Part shown: piece by piece, positions 1 through 9,420 of the stretch
How the letters are laid out: every line of letters begins with the position of its first letter
Numbering within the stretch: position 1 is the first letter of the stretch
NCBI GenBank assembly: GCA_963634745.1
Contig: CAVHCX010000001.1
Coordinates: 124,001-188,000, forward strand
Length of the DNA stretch: 64,000 nt
Reading direction: 5' to 3'
Origin: CAKRJP01 sp963634745
GTDB lineage: Bacteria > Bacillota > Clostridia > Lachnospirales > Lachnospiraceae
The notes under the pieces: model-generated
What the model was told of the DNA's origin: nothing
What the model saw: only the letters and a program-made list of their open reading frames with translations
Database searches by the model: none
Program-made: the position numbers and the translations under genes

Positions 1-988
1 CCTGGATAATATCATGTCGGCTCTCTGAACCGTTAGGAACCACAGGATATCCTAGTTTCTCATAAATATTTGCGGCAAAAATAGCTCCCTTTAAGGCAGA
101 GGCTACTACCGTAGGGGCCAGGAAAAGGCCCTGATAGAAGGACCGCATGACATCTAGGGAGGCTCCCACTTCTCTTCCCAGTCCCGGAGAGGTTAGGCGG
201 TAGCCACAATTTTCAATCAGGTCTTCTCTTCCGGTGATATAACCTCCGATTGGGGCAAGGCCACCTCCCGGATTCTTAATAAGAGATCCAACAACCATAT
301 CAGCACCCACATCGCTGGGCTCTAGCTCTTCTACAAACTCTCCGTAGCAATTGTCTACCATACAAATAATATCCGGACGCAAGGATTTCACAAAGGAAAT
401 GGCCTTACCAATCTGGGCAACAGAAAAGCTTGGTCTGGTCTGATAGCCCTTAGAGCGCTGAATGGTCACAAGCTTGGTCTTCTCTGATAAGGTATTTTTA
501 ATTCCTTCGAAATCAAAAGACCCATCCGGCAGAAGATCTACCTGCTTATAGCTAATTCCATATTCTGCTAAAGAACCATTGGATGGCCGGATTCCGATCA
601 CTTCCTCTAAGGTATCATAGGGTTTTCCTGCTACAGACACCAATTCATCCCCCGGTCTTAGATTAGCTGCAAGGGCCAAAGCAAGGGCATGGGTTCCGCA
701 GGTGATCTGAGGGCGCACCAGGGCTGCTTCCGTATGAAAAATAGAAGCATATACTTTCTCCAAAGTATCTCTTCCATGATCGTCATAGCCATATCCACTG
801 ACATAATTAAAGCAGGAAACATTTACACGATTCTCCTGCATGGCATGGATGACCTTGAGCTGGTTATACTCCGCCATTTGGTCAATTGCGTCAAAGCGGT
901 CCTTTAAGGATGCTTCTATTTGATTTCCAAAGTCAAGTACCGATCTTCGGATTCCGATTTGTCTATAAATATTATGCATATCCGGCAT
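1..988 (-). CDS. Methionine gamma-lyase family protein (aluminum-resistance family), C-terminus cut off
   Basis: This is a fold-type I PLP enzyme of the family annotated as methionine gamma-lyase family or aluminum resistance protein (YnbB-like). The visible 329 residues read open to the window edge, so the C-terminus is missing. Asp212 in the VDNCYGE motif should hold the PLP pyridine nitrogen and Lys238 in SLIKNPGGG is the expected Schiff-base lysine; a glycine-rich GGLAPIGGY follows. The start is ATG at 988, preceded by TTAGGAGATAATGAT, a good ribosome site. It is the last visible gene of the long minus-strand unit and follows the 97-residue protein by 24 bases. The family role in sulfur amino-acid breakdown is inferred from homology; true substrates are poorly known. 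Confidence 0.88.
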   Translation of the reverse strand, partial: MPDMHNIYRQIGIRRSVLDFGNQIEASLKDRFDAIDQMAEYNQLKVIHAMQENRVNVSCFNYVSGYGYDDHGRDTLEKVYASIFHTEAALVRPQITCGTHALALALAANLRPGDELVSVAGKPYDTLEEVIGIRPSNGSLAEYGISYKQVDLLPDGSFDFEGIKNTLSEKTKLVTIQRSKGYQTRPSFSVAQIGKAISFVKSLRPDIICMVDNCYGEFVEELEPSDVGADMVVGSLIKNPGGGLAPIGGYITGREDLIENCGYRLTSPGLGREVGASLDVMRSFYQGLFLAPTVVASALKGAIFAANIYEKLGYPVVPNGSESRHDIIQ

Positions 989-1012
989 ATCATTATCTCC
1001 TAACATATTTTT

Positions 1013-1306
1013 TTACAAGGCTTCCATAATCTTAGTCTTTACAATGGCACACTTTGCGTCAAATTCCGGATTTAGGGAAGGGATTTCCAAAATAATATCA
1101 GAAGCCGCCCTATAATGCTTTAAATCATATAAAAGGGAGGCCCTGTTTAGGTCATAAAGAGCTCTCTCCCCCTGCGTTTTTACAAGGGATTCTAGCTTTA
1201 ACAGTTCCCTGTAAGTAGCTCTTGTATCCATACTGGTCTCATAAACTTCCATCAATGTATTGAGTCGTTTTACAAATTTTGAACCTCGTCTGAATCCTAC
1301 AAGCAT
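1013..1306 (-). CDS. Small TPR-like hypothetical protein
   Basis: A 97-residue protein that I do not recognise by name. Its second half (about residues 48-95) has the spacing of a degenerate helical TPR-type repeat: ALYDLNRASLLYDLKHYRAA, then ILEIPSLNPEF. It has no signal peptide or membrane segment and the N-terminus is basic. ATG at 1306 is preceded by GGAGGG seven bases upstream, and it overlaps the end of miaA by 10 bases, so translation is probably coupled. The position between miaA and the PLP enzyme suggests simple co-transcription rather than a shared pathway. I regard it as a real gene because of the ribosome site, overlap and direction. Confidence 0.7.
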   Translation of the reverse strand: MLVGFRRGSKFVKRLNTLMEVYETSMDTRATYRELLKLESLVKTQGERALYDLNRASLLYDLKHYRAASDIILEIPSLNPEFDAKCAIVKTKIMEAL

Positions 1307-2241
1307 CTTAAGCCCTCCGTCTTCCTAATCATATCCTCTATAAGTGCCTCTTCGGTCTGATAGTTTTCTTTATTTAGCCAAATCACCTGCCGTTCCCTTC
1401 GAAACCAGGTAAGCTGGCGCTTGGCAAAATGTCTGGTGTCTCTCTTTATTTTATAAATAGCCTCTTTCAAGCTAGTGTCCCCATCAAGATATTCTAAGAT
1501 TTCCTTGTATCCTAACCCCTGCATGGAGACCATGTCTTTTTTACAGCCCATTTCTCTTAGGCCTTTTACTTCCTCCACCAAACCCTTTTCTATCATAAGA
1601 TCAACTCTTTGATCAATTCGATTGTATAACCTTTGCCTGTCATCTGTCAGCACAAAATATTGAAAATCATAAGGAGATTCCTTGGCTTTTTCTGTTTCAT
1701 TATGTTCTGAAATAGGCTTGCCCGTCTGTTCAAAAAATTCCAAGGCCCGGATCACTCGCTTTTTATTGTTGGCATGGATTAATTCTGCCGACTTTGGATC
1801 CACCTTTCTCAGGCGTTCGTGAAGGGCCGCTGTCCCCTCTTGATCTGCAAAGGCTTCCAGCTTTCGCCGGATGCTTGTATCCTCATCCTTATTGGTAAAA
1901 TCAATATCGTAGACCAGGGCCTGGATATAAAATCCGGTACCTCCGACAAGAATCGGAATATGACCGTGACTGTAAATTTCTTCCATGGCACTTTTGGCCA
2001 TCTCCTGAAATTTTACCACATGGAAGTCCTCCCTGGGATCTAAGACATCTACCAGATAGTGGGGGATTCCTTCCATTTCCTCCTTGCTAATCTTTGCAGA
2101 TCCAATATCCATATAGCGATAAACCTGCATGGAATCCGCAGAAATGATTTCTCCACCTATGGATTTTGCCAGTTCAATGGATGCTTTTGTCTTCCCAACG
2201 GCCGTAGGCCCTGTTAGTACTACTAATGGTTTCTTCTGCAT
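1297..2241 (-). CDS. miaA: tRNA dimethylallyltransferase MiaA
   Basis: MiaA transfers a dimethylallyl group from DMAPP to N6 of A37 in tRNAs that read UNN codons; MiaB, encoded upstream at 7-8.5 kb, then methylthiolates the product. The 314-residue length is normal. Visible motifs are the P-loop GPTAVGKT (residues 11-18), ISADSMQVY with the conserved Asp36, the GGTGFYIQAL segment that precedes the tRNA-binding insertion, and a basic C-terminal part with RQLTWFRR. The ATG follows the mutL stop directly (TAAATG), with the ribosome site inside the mutL end, so the two are translationally coupled. mutS-mutL-miaA order is common in bacteria. Confidence 0.97.
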   Translation of the reverse strand: MQKKPLVVLTGPTAVGKTKASIELAKSIGGEIISADSMQVYRYMDIGSAKISKEEMEGIPHYLVDVLDPREDFHVVKFQEMAKSAMEEIYSHGHIPILVGGTGFYIQALVYDIDFTNKDEDTSIRRKLEAFADQEGTAALHERLRKVDPKSAELIHANNKKRVIRALEFFEQTGKPISEHNETEKAKESPYDFQYFVLTDDRQRLYNRIDQRVDLMIEKGLVEEVKGLREMGCKKDMVSMQGLGYKEILEYLDGDTSLKEAIYKIKRDTRHFAKRQLTWFRRERQVIWLNKENYQTEEALIEDMIRKTEGLRCL

Positions 2242-4359
2242 TTATACAATCCTCTTGAATTTCTTTTCCAGTTCCCGCTTACTCATAGCTATAATAGTAG
2301 GCCGTCCATGGGGGCAATGATAAGGGTTATCCAAGTCTAATAGCTCTCCGATCAAAGTATCAATTTCTTCTATGGAAAGTCGCATATTTCCCTTGACGGC
2401 TGCCTTACAGGACATGGATGCGATTTTCTCGTCAATCAAATCCGGCCTGGAATTTCGTGTTACATCCAAGGAGAGGCCATCTAACATTTGCATGAGCAGG
2501 TCTTTCTTGGCAATGCTAAAGAGATTATCAGGCACAGCCCTAACAGCATAGGAATCCTCTCCAAATTCCTCGAATTCAAAACCGATTCTTGTAAACTGAT
2601 CCATGTAGGTTCTTAAAAGTTCCGCCTCCTGCATGGATAGATTTAAAATAATCGGAGGGGATATAAGCTGCGAGGTATATTCTCTGGTCTTCATACTTTT
2701 TAAAGTCCTCTCATAGAGAACCCTCTCATGGGCTGCATGCTGGTCTATAATATAGAGATTATCTTTAAATTCCACCAGCCAATAGGTATCAAAGACTTGT
2801 CCGATAATCTTATATTCTTTTAAAGACTTCTTAGAGATTAAACGTTCCTCAAAGAGATTTAACTGCTCTCCGGTCGGGGAGAGCTCTTGTGAAGTCGCTA
2901 CCTCATTTTTAGGTTCAGGCTCTGACACGAGTTCATGGCTCATCTCCTCAGGAGTAGCTTCATCCATAGTTGCAGGAAGCTTAGAAGCAAGGTTTTGCTC
3001 TTCTTGCGCATGCTTTGCATAGACCCGTTCCCTCATCTGTTCCATGAAATATTGAAGTTTGTCTTCAGACTCCGATGGCTTGCTTTCCATATAGGAAGTT
3101 TTCTCTTCCTGAAGCAGACTGGCAGATAGACTAGGTCTGGGGGCTTTTGCAGACTCTGTAGGCACTTCAGCAGTTTTCATGGCTGTATGCAAGACTTTAT
3201 CAGAAACCTGTGCAGGCTGCATGGCTGTATTGGCAACTTTTGTAGGCATCACAGGCGTTACAGGACTTGCTGCAGGGGGAACGGAAACATCCTCAGGCTT
3301 CGGGATACTTTGTGTAGCTTTTAAGTCTGGCCTTGATACCGGGCTTTCAATCTCCACCTGGGGAATTAATTCCGGCTCTCTTAGGGTATCTACGATCATT
3401 TGATAAAGGCTATTGTAAATATCCTGTTGATGATGGAAGCGGATCTCCATTTTTGCCGGATGGACATTTACATCCACTTCCTCCCCGTCCACTTCCACGA
3501 TCAGTACACAGAAGGGGTACTTGTGCTGCATGCTGTAGTCCTTATATCCATCTTCGATGGCCTTGGCGATAATATTATTTCGAATATATCTTCCGTTGAT
3601 AAAATAATTTTCAAAATTACGATTTCCTCGGGAAATAATTGGTTTCCCAATATAGCCTTCGATAGAAAGCCCCTCTTTTTTGAAGCTTGCTGTCAGAAGA
3701 TTTGATGTAATCTCCCGACCATATACCTGATAGATCACGTCTTTTAAACGATTGTTTCCGGAGGTCATAAGTTTTGTCTGTCCATTATTTACAAAACGAA
3801 AGGAAATTCCCGGATGAGACAGGGCAAGTCGCGTCATAAAATCTCCTACATGACTTGCCTCTGTCATGGGACTTTTTAAAAATTTTCTTCTGGCCGGGGT
3901 ATTGTAAAAAAGTTGGCGGATGATAAAAGTGGTTCCATCCTTAACGCCTGCCTCCTCCAGAGAAACTTCCCTTCCTCCGTGGATCACATAACGCATACCA
4001 AAATCCGCATCCTTTGTTTTTGTAAGAAGTTCCACCTGGGAAACGGCGCAGATACTCGATAGGGCCTCTCCCCGAAATCCCAGGGAATGGATATGGACTA
4101 GGTCCTCCACCTGCCTGATCTTGCTGGTAGAATGTCTAAGGAAGGCATTTCGTATATCTTCAGGGTCAATCCCGGACCCGTTATCTGTGATCCGCATATA
4201 GGAAATACCGCCATCTTCAATCTCCACGGTAATTTCGCTGGCTCCGGCGTCTATGGCATTTTCCACCAATTCCTTGATCACAGAGGCTGGGCGTTCAATG
4301 ACCTCACCGGCAGCTATTTTATCGATTGTAACAGTATCTAATACCTGGATCTTTCCCAT
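2242..4359 (-). CDS. mutL: DNA mismatch repair protein MutL (endonuclease type)
   Basis: MutL is the ATP-driven matchmaker of mismatch repair. The N-terminal GHKL ATPase shows ELVENAIDAG (about 30-39), TDNGSGID (58-65) and the RGEALSSI lid motif. The C-terminal domain carries DQHAAHERVLYE at about 539-550, matching the DQHAX2EX4E metal-binding nuclease motif, and CPHGRPT at about 682-688. This is therefore a nicking MutL, as in bacteria without MutH. The linker (roughly 340-500) is a long, repetitive Ala/Pro/Glu-rich stretch, which makes the protein longer (705 residues) than Bacillus MutL. Its ribosome site lies in the 3' end of mutS, eight bases away. Confidence 0.97.
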   Translation of the reverse strand: MGKIQVLDTVTIDKIAAGEVIERPASVIKELVENAIDAGASEITVEIEDGGISYMRITDNGSGIDPEDIRNAFLRHSTSKIRQVEDLVHIHSLGFRGEALSSICAVSQVELLTKTKDADFGMRYVIHGGREVSLEEAGVKDGTTFIIRQLFYNTPARRKFLKSPMTEASHVGDFMTRLALSHPGISFRFVNNGQTKLMTSGNNRLKDVIYQVYGREITSNLLTASFKKEGLSIEGYIGKPIISRGNRNFENYFINGRYIRNNIIAKAIEDGYKDYSMQHKYPFCVLIVEVDGEEVDVNVHPAKMEIRFHHQQDIYNSLYQMIVDTLREPELIPQVEIESPVSRPDLKATQSIPKPEDVSVPPAASPVTPVMPTKVANTAMQPAQVSDKVLHTAMKTAEVPTESAKAPRPSLSASLLQEEKTSYMESKPSESEDKLQYFMEQMRERVYAKHAQEEQNLASKLPATMDEATPEEMSHELVSEPEPKNEVATSQELSPTGEQLNLFEERLISKKSLKEYKIIGQVFDTYWLVEFKDNLYIIDQHAAHERVLYERTLKSMKTREYTSQLISPPIILNLSMQEAELLRTYMDQFTRIGFEFEEFGEDSYAVRAVPDNLFSIAKKDLLMQMLDGLSLDVTRNSRPDLIDEKIASMSCKAAVKGNMRLSIEEIDTLIGELLDLDNPYHCPHGRPTIIAMSKRELEKKFKRIV

Positions 4360-4366
4360 AAGTCAT

Positions 4367-7030
4367 CTACCACCTGTTCTTTAACTTGTTCTGGAATTGA
4401 TATAGGGTGTTTAGGGCGTCGATAGGTGTCATATTGCTGACATCTAAGTCCCGCAATTCCTGCAAAATGTCATCGTCCTTTACTGTATCAAAGAGAGACA
4501 TCTGCGCCAGGTCCACATCATCATAATGCTTGGGTTTTCCCTTGCTGCCGGCTTTTTTTGCTGGCTCCATGCCCTTAGAGGCAATGTCCTTAATTCTGGT
4601 AGTCACATCTGCTTCCACCAGCTCCTCTACAATTTCCTTGGCTCTATTGGTAACAATTTCCGGAACGCCCGCCAGCTTTGCAACCTGGATTCCGTAACTT
4701 TTATCTGCCCCGCCTTTGACAATCTTTCTAAGGAAGATAATATCATCCCCCTTTTCTTTTACGGCAATACAATAATTGTTGACATTTTCAATCTTGCCTT
4801 CTAACTCTGTAAGCTCATGATAATGGGTGGCAAATAAGGTTTTAGCGCCCAAAAGCTTGCTATTGCTGATATATTCGATGACTGCCCAGGCAATACTTAA
4901 GCCGTCAAAGGTACTGGTTCCTCTTCCGATCTCATCCAGGATCAAAAGGCTCTTGCTTGTAGCATTTCTCAGAATATTGGCAACCTCTGTCATTTCCACC
5001 ATAAAGGTGCTCTGTCCGCTGGCCAAATCATCGGAAGCTCCCACCCGGGTGAAAATCCGATCTACTAATCCGATATTTGCCTTGGACGCCGGGACAAAGG
5101 AACCGATTTGAGCCATGAGGACAATCAAAGCGGTTTGTCGCATGTAGGTAGATTTACCTGCCATATTGGGGCCGGTTATTACTGCAATCCGATCTTTTTT
5201 ATCATTTAAATAGGTATCATTTGCAATAAACATGTCATTTGGAATCATTTTTTCTACCACGGGATGTCTTCCGTCCCGGATATCTATGATTCCCCGCTCA
5301 TTGATCTTTGGCCGCACATAGTGATTTCTCTCCGCCACCACTGCCAGGGAAGCTATAGCATCGATATAAGCCACTGCCTTGGCCGTCTTTTGGATTCTGG
5401 AAGTCTGGGCCGCAATGGCATCTCTTACCTCTGTATAGAGCTGATATTCCAGGGCATAGAGTTTATCTTCCGCTCCTAAAATCGTATCTTCTAATTCCTT
5501 TAACTCAGGAGTAATATAGCGCTCTGCATTGGCTAGGGTTTGCTTTCTGGTATAGTAGTCCGGAACCAGGTCTTTGTAGGAATTGGTAACCTCCAGATAA
5601 TAGCCAAAGACCTTGTTATATTTAATTTTCAGATTTTTAATTCCGGTCTGTTCTCTCTCTTTTGTTTCTAACTGGGCCAACCACTCTTTCCCTTGCGTTT
5701 TAGCAGTTCTTAAGCGGTCTACTTCCTCATTGTATCCGGTCCTTATAATGCCTCCTTCTTTCATGGCAAGGGGCGGGTCCTCGGTAATAGCATCCTTTAC
5801 CAGCTGGCAAAGATCCTCCATAGGATCTAACTCCTCGTATAATTTCTTTAAAAGAGGGGCCTGCATTTCCTCTAAAAGATACTTAATAGACGGAAGCATA
5901 GATAGGGAGGAACAAAAGGCAATTAAGTCTCTGGGATTGGCAGATTGATAAGTAAATTTGCAAACCAATCGCTCCAAATCATAAACAGAAGATAAATATT
6001 CCCGCATTTCTTCTCTGGAGATCGCAGCATTTACCAGCTCCTCCACCCCGTCTAAACGTTCTAAAATAGAGGCCTTGTCGATCAAGGGCTGTTCAATAAA
6101 TTTTCTGAGACTTCTGGCCCCCATAGCTGTCTTGGTTTTGTCCAGGACCCACAAGAGAGACCCTCTCTTTTGCTTATCTCTTAGGGTCTCACAAAGTTCC
6201 AGATTTCTTCTGCTGGAACTGTCAAGAAGCATATATTTTCCGGAAGAATATACAGTTAGAGATGTAATATGGGACAGGTCTCGCTTCTGGGTTTCAATTA
6301 AGTAAGAAAGCAGGGAGCCTGCCGCTATAATGCCACAGTCATAGTCTTTAATGCCCAATCCCTCCAGGGCCTTCACATGAAAATGATCCTTTAAAGTATT
6401 CGCACAGATTTCCTCATCAAAATACCAGGCATCCTGAGAATAAATGACGATTCCTAACTTGTCCTTTAAAAGATCCATGTCAATGCCGCACATATAGAAG
6501 GCTTCGTTGCAGATCAACTCTGAGGGCATATATTTATAAATCTCATCAAAGAGCTTTTGACTGTCAGCCACTTCTGTTACAAAAAATTCTCCGGTGGTAA
6601 CATCCGCCACAGACAGGCCGAAATGATCGGCGGAATAGACCACACACATAATGAAATTATTTTTCGTCTCATCCAGATAGGACATATCTAGATTGGTTCC
6701 CGGTGTAGCAATTCGAATGACTTCCCGTTTGACAATTCCTTTGGCAGTGGCAGGGTCTTCCACCTGCTCGCAGATTGCCACCTTATAGCCTTTTGATACC
6801 AGGCGATTTAAATATCCGTCTACAGCATGATAAGGAACGCCACACATAGGTGCGCGTTCCTCAAGTCCACAGCTCTTTCCGGTTAATGTTAACTCTAGTT
6901 CTTTTGATACAGTAATCGCATCGTCAAAGAACATTTCATAAAAATCTCCCAATCGATAAAATAAAATACAGTCCTTGTATTCTTTTTTTGTCTGCATATA
7001 TTGCTGCATCATGGGTGTTAATTCAGCCAC
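4367..7030 (-). CDS. mutS: DNA mismatch repair protein MutS
   Basis: MutS recognises mispairs and short insertion loops and recruits MutL. The mismatch-wedge motif GDFYE with the stacking Phe30 is at residues 28-32. The C-terminal ABC-type ATPase has Walker A GPNMAGKST near residue 620, Walker B LLILDEIGRGTS and the TLFATHYHEL switch. Length (887) is normal for the MutS1 group. The start is GTG at 7030, supported by GGAGG nine bases upstream; it is not an ATG. It lies 24 bases after miaB and is followed by mutL, so mismatch repair and tRNA modification share one transcript. Confidence 0.97.
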   Translation of the reverse strand: MAELTPMMQQYMQTKKEYKDCILFYRLGDFYEMFFDDAITVSKELELTLTGKSCGLEERAPMCGVPYHAVDGYLNRLVSKGYKVAICEQVEDPATAKGIVKREVIRIATPGTNLDMSYLDETKNNFIMCVVYSADHFGLSVADVTTGEFFVTEVADSQKLFDEIYKYMPSELICNEAFYMCGIDMDLLKDKLGIVIYSQDAWYFDEEICANTLKDHFHVKALEGLGIKDYDCGIIAAGSLLSYLIETQKRDLSHITSLTVYSSGKYMLLDSSSRRNLELCETLRDKQKRGSLLWVLDKTKTAMGARSLRKFIEQPLIDKASILERLDGVEELVNAAISREEMREYLSSVYDLERLVCKFTYQSANPRDLIAFCSSLSMLPSIKYLLEEMQAPLLKKLYEELDPMEDLCQLVKDAITEDPPLAMKEGGIIRTGYNEEVDRLRTAKTQGKEWLAQLETKEREQTGIKNLKIKYNKVFGYYLEVTNSYKDLVPDYYTRKQTLANAERYITPELKELEDTILGAEDKLYALEYQLYTEVRDAIAAQTSRIQKTAKAVAYIDAIASLAVVAERNHYVRPKINERGIIDIRDGRHPVVEKMIPNDMFIANDTYLNDKKDRIAVITGPNMAGKSTYMRQTALIVLMAQIGSFVPASKANIGLVDRIFTRVGASDDLASGQSTFMVEMTEVANILRNATSKSLLILDEIGRGTSTFDGLSIAWAVIEYISNSKLLGAKTLFATHYHELTELEGKIENVNNYCIAVKEKGDDIIFLRKIVKGGADKSYGIQVAKLAGVPEIVTNRAKEIVEELVEADVTTRIKDIASKGMEPAKKAGSKGKPKHYDDVDLAQMSLFDTVKDDDILQELRDLDVSNMTPIDALNTLYQFQNKLKNRW

Positions 7031-7054
7031 CTTGTTAAACCTCCAAATTTATCC

Positions 7055-8497
7055 TTAAGAAAGAAGCTCTCCCAAATAATAGAAGCCTTTGCATTCTGTT
7101 AATTTTACATTTTTAAAGCTTCCGATCATATCCTCATCCCCTTTAAAATGAACCAGGAGATTATTGCTCATTCGACCACTTACCATAGATGGGTCATGGT
7201 CACTAATTGTCTCCACCAAGACTTCCACGGTCTTTCCTTCATGGACAGCGCAAACTTCACCGGCGATGGTCTGGACTTCCTTAAGAAGGCGATTGAAACG
7301 ATCCTTTACCACATTCTCCGGAACCTGGTCTTCCATAGTTGCTGCCGGTGTTCCGGTTCTCTTCGAATAAATAAAGGTAAAGGCACTGTCATAGCGCACC
7401 TTACGTACCACATCCAAGGTCTCCTCGAAATCTTCCTCTGTCTCCCCGGGGAATCCGACAATAATATCGGTAGTAAGAGAAATATCCGGAATTCTTTCCT
7501 TGATCTTAAGGGCCAGCTCTAAGTATTGCTCCTTGCTATACCTACGGTTCATAAGCTTTAACATCCGACTGCTTCCGGATTGTACCGGCAGATGCAAGTG
7601 TTTACAGATTTTTTGGGATGCAGCCATAACGTCGATGAGCTCATCGGACAGGTCTTTGGGATGAGAGGTCATAAAACGAATCCTCTTTAGGCCTTCAATC
7701 TTTTCAATCTCCTGCAAGAGCTGCGCAAAGGTCATGGGCTCCTCTAAATTCTTTCCATAAGAATTTACATTTTGTCCCAAGAGCATGATCTCCACGACAC
7801 CATCTGCCACCAGATGTTCGATTTCACGGACAATATCCTTAGGATCACGGCTTCTCTCCCGTCCTCTTACATATGGAACAATACAGTAGGTGCAAAAATT
7901 ATTACAGCCAAACATAATATTGATTCCGGACTTGAAAGGATACTTTCTATCCACAGGCAGGTCTTCTACGATCTTATCTGTATCCTTCCAGATGTCGATG
8001 ACCATATCTTTGGATTCATATCTTGTAACAATCAGCTCTGCAAATTTATAAATGTTGTAGGTTCCGAAAATCAGGTCGATATAGCGATAGCTTTGCTGTA
8101 ATTTTGCCACCACCTCAGGCTCTTGCATCATGCAGCCGCAAAGACCGATTTTCATATGGGGATTTTTCTTCTTTTTAGGCTTCAACTGGCCCAGTCTTCC
8201 GTAGACACGGGTATTGGCATTTTCTCTGACGGTACAGGTATTGAAGATAATAAAGTCCGCCTGGTCTTCCTGGGCCTCCACATAGCCAATCTCTTTTAGG
8301 ATTCCTCGAAGCTTTTCAGAGTCCCTGGCATTCATCTGACAACCAAAAGTCGTAACGCAAAAAGTCAGAGGACGCCCAAGTTCCTCCGATTCCTCTTTAA
8401 TATATTTCTTTGCTTTCTCTATAAAATAATACTGACGTTCCGGTTCCGTAACCGGTGCTACATCAGATAAATTGATGTCTTTCTTCATCATATTCAT
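7055..8497 (-). CDS. miaB: tRNA-2-methylthio-N6-dimethylallyladenosine synthase MiaB
   Basis: This radical-SAM methylthiotransferase converts i6A37 to ms2i6A37 in tRNA, acting after MiaA. The N-terminal UPF0004 domain has TTFGCQMN, FNTCTVREN and GLCGCM, supplying the three cysteines of the auxiliary cluster. The radical-SAM motif is GCNNFCTYC in the middle, and a TRAM domain ends the protein. The about 45-residue N-terminal extension before the first cysteine motif is usual in clostridial MiaB. The ATG at 8497 has AAGGAAT just upstream and lies inside the end of the DUF4250 gene (35-base overlap); ATGs at 8491 and 8488 are alternatives. Confidence 0.96.
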   Translation of the reverse strand: MNMMKKDINLSDVAPVTEPERQYYFIEKAKKYIKEESEELGRPLTFCVTTFGCQMNARDSEKLRGILKEIGYVEAQEDQADFIIFNTCTVRENANTRVYGRLGQLKPKKKKNPHMKIGLCGCMMQEPEVVAKLQQSYRYIDLIFGTYNIYKFAELIVTRYESKDMVIDIWKDTDKIVEDLPVDRKYPFKSGINIMFGCNNFCTYCIVPYVRGRERSRDPKDIVREIEHLVADGVVEIMLLGQNVNSYGKNLEEPMTFAQLLQEIEKIEGLKRIRFMTSHPKDLSDELIDVMAASQKICKHLHLPVQSGSSRMLKLMNRRYSKEQYLELALKIKERIPDISLTTDIIVGFPGETEEDFEETLDVVRKVRYDSAFTFIYSKRTGTPAATMEDQVPENVVKDRFNRLLKEVQTIAGEVCAVHEGKTVEVLVETISDHDPSMVSGRMSNNLLVHFKGDEDMIGSFKNVKLTECKGFYYLGELLS

Positions 8498-8642
8498 AAT
8501 CGATTCCTTTCAAAGTCTCTATGATCTGCTCTTTATCCGCCTCTAAATCCTCACAGAGAGCATCCAGGGATGGATAAAAATCTCTAAGCTTCATATTTAC
8601 AACACTTAAAAGTAACATAGGGTCTTTAGGGAGTGCCTCCAT
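8463..8642 (-). CDS. DUF4250 domain protein
   Basis: A 59-residue protein beginning MEALPKDPMLLLSVVN and containing LRDFYPSLDALCEDL, the recognisable DUF4250 signature found mainly in Clostridia and some enterobacteria. Function is unknown; the pattern suggests a compact helical protein with a degenerate helix-turn-helix. A longer reading (from 8684) is possible, but ATG at 8642 is preceded by GGAGG at proper spacing, so I take that start. It overlaps the 5-FCL gene by 17 bases and miaB by 35 bases, which points to strong translational coupling in this operon. Confidence 0.85.
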   Translation of the reverse strand: MEALPKDPMLLLSVVNMKLRDFYPSLDALCEDLEADKEQIIETLKGIDYEYDEERHQFI

Positions 8643-9198
8643 AAATTTTCTCCTCCGTAATAATGATCTCAGGAGAAATGTCAAATTCCTCCCAGACTAC
8701 TTCTTTATATATTTGATAGGAAAACGCCAGGGCAATCCTTCTAAGATTGGGGTGAGCAGCCAAATAGCGGTCATAAAAGCCCCCGCCATATCCGATACGG
8801 TGACAACTCTCATCAAAGGCCACTCCGGGAAGAATCATAAGTCCTTCCTCTCCGGAAGCTTTCTTTTCCGGATTTTCCTTAGGTTCCAAAATCCCCTTGC
8901 ATCCGGGTTCAAGTTCAGAAAAAGATCTTATTTCAAAAAATTCCATATCTTTTCCCAGAACCTTGGGGACATATACTTTTTTTCCTGCCTTCCAGGCATC
9001 CTCAAGGATTCCCCCGGTGCCTACCTCGTGATTGTAATCCACATAGCAGTAAAGGCACTTAGAAGATTGATAGATCAAGGATTGCTGCAAAGAATTTAAA
9101 ATAGCAGCACTGGCCTCTTCCCAGGCCTCCTTGGTCATAGCCCTTCGCAGGCCATATACTTCTTTCCTAATTTCCTGCTTTTTTGAGATTCTTTCCAT
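8626..9198 (-). CDS. 5-formyltetrahydrofolate cyclo-ligase
   Basis: The enzyme (5-FCL, MTHFS) uses ATP to turn 5-formyl-THF into 5,10-methenyl-THF and so returns a dead-end folate to one-carbon metabolism, complementing fhs at 19-20 kb. The signature region GYGGGFYDRYL near the C-terminus follows LILP-type residues (LMILPGVAFD), and the N-terminal helix is rich in Lys/Arg with RxLR-like residues. I choose ATG at 9198 (190 residues), which has GGAGAG six bases upstream, over the upstream start at 9228. It overlaps the DUF896 gene by 32 bases. Confidence 0.93.
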   Translation of the reverse strand: MERISKKQEIRKEVYGLRRAMTKEAWEEASAAILNSLQQSLIYQSSKCLYCYVDYNHEVGTGGILEDAWKAGKKVYVPKVLGKDMEFFEIRSFSELEPGCKGILEPKENPEKKASGEEGLMILPGVAFDESCHRIGYGGGFYDRYLAAHPNLRRIALAFSYQIYKEVVWEEFDISPEIIITEEKIYGGTP

Positions 9199-9397
9199 AC
9201 TTCTCTCCAAGATTGGTAATAGAACCATCTTTTTCCTCTACGTCAATATTATCTAATTGACCTCTGAGATTTCTTCTGATTGCTTCAATATATTCTTTTC
9301 TAAGAAGCTGCTGTTCCTTAAGCTCTGCCTCTGTAAGGCCTTCCGCCTTAGACTTTCGGTAAAGCTCATTGATTCTCTTGATTTTTTCCTCGTTCAT
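9167..9397 (-). CDS. DUF896 (YnzC/UPF0291) family protein
   Basis: A 76-residue helical protein with the family pattern: INELYRKSKAEGLTEAELKEQ, then LRKEYIEAIRRNLRGQLDNI. B. subtilis YnzC, from the SOS-induced yneA region, is the best known member and forms a short two-helix hairpin. Here there is no LexA box at the gene and it is co-transcribed with folate and tRNA-modification genes. ATG at 9397 follows AGGAGATAAAG. The C-terminal tail overlaps the start of the 5-FCL gene by 32 bases. Function of the family is unknown. Confidence 0.9.
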   Translation of the reverse strand: MNEEKIKRINELYRKSKAEGLTEAELKEQQLLRKEYIEAIRRNLRGQLDNIDVEEKDGSITNLGEKYGKNLKKAGN

Positions 9398-9420
9398 CTT
9401 TATCTCCTATCTTCCAAAGC

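Noticed and set aside
3179..3403. Plus-strand open frames opposite mutL and other long genes
   Set aside because: They lie antisense to well-supported genes, lack ribosome sites and look like shadows of codon bias.
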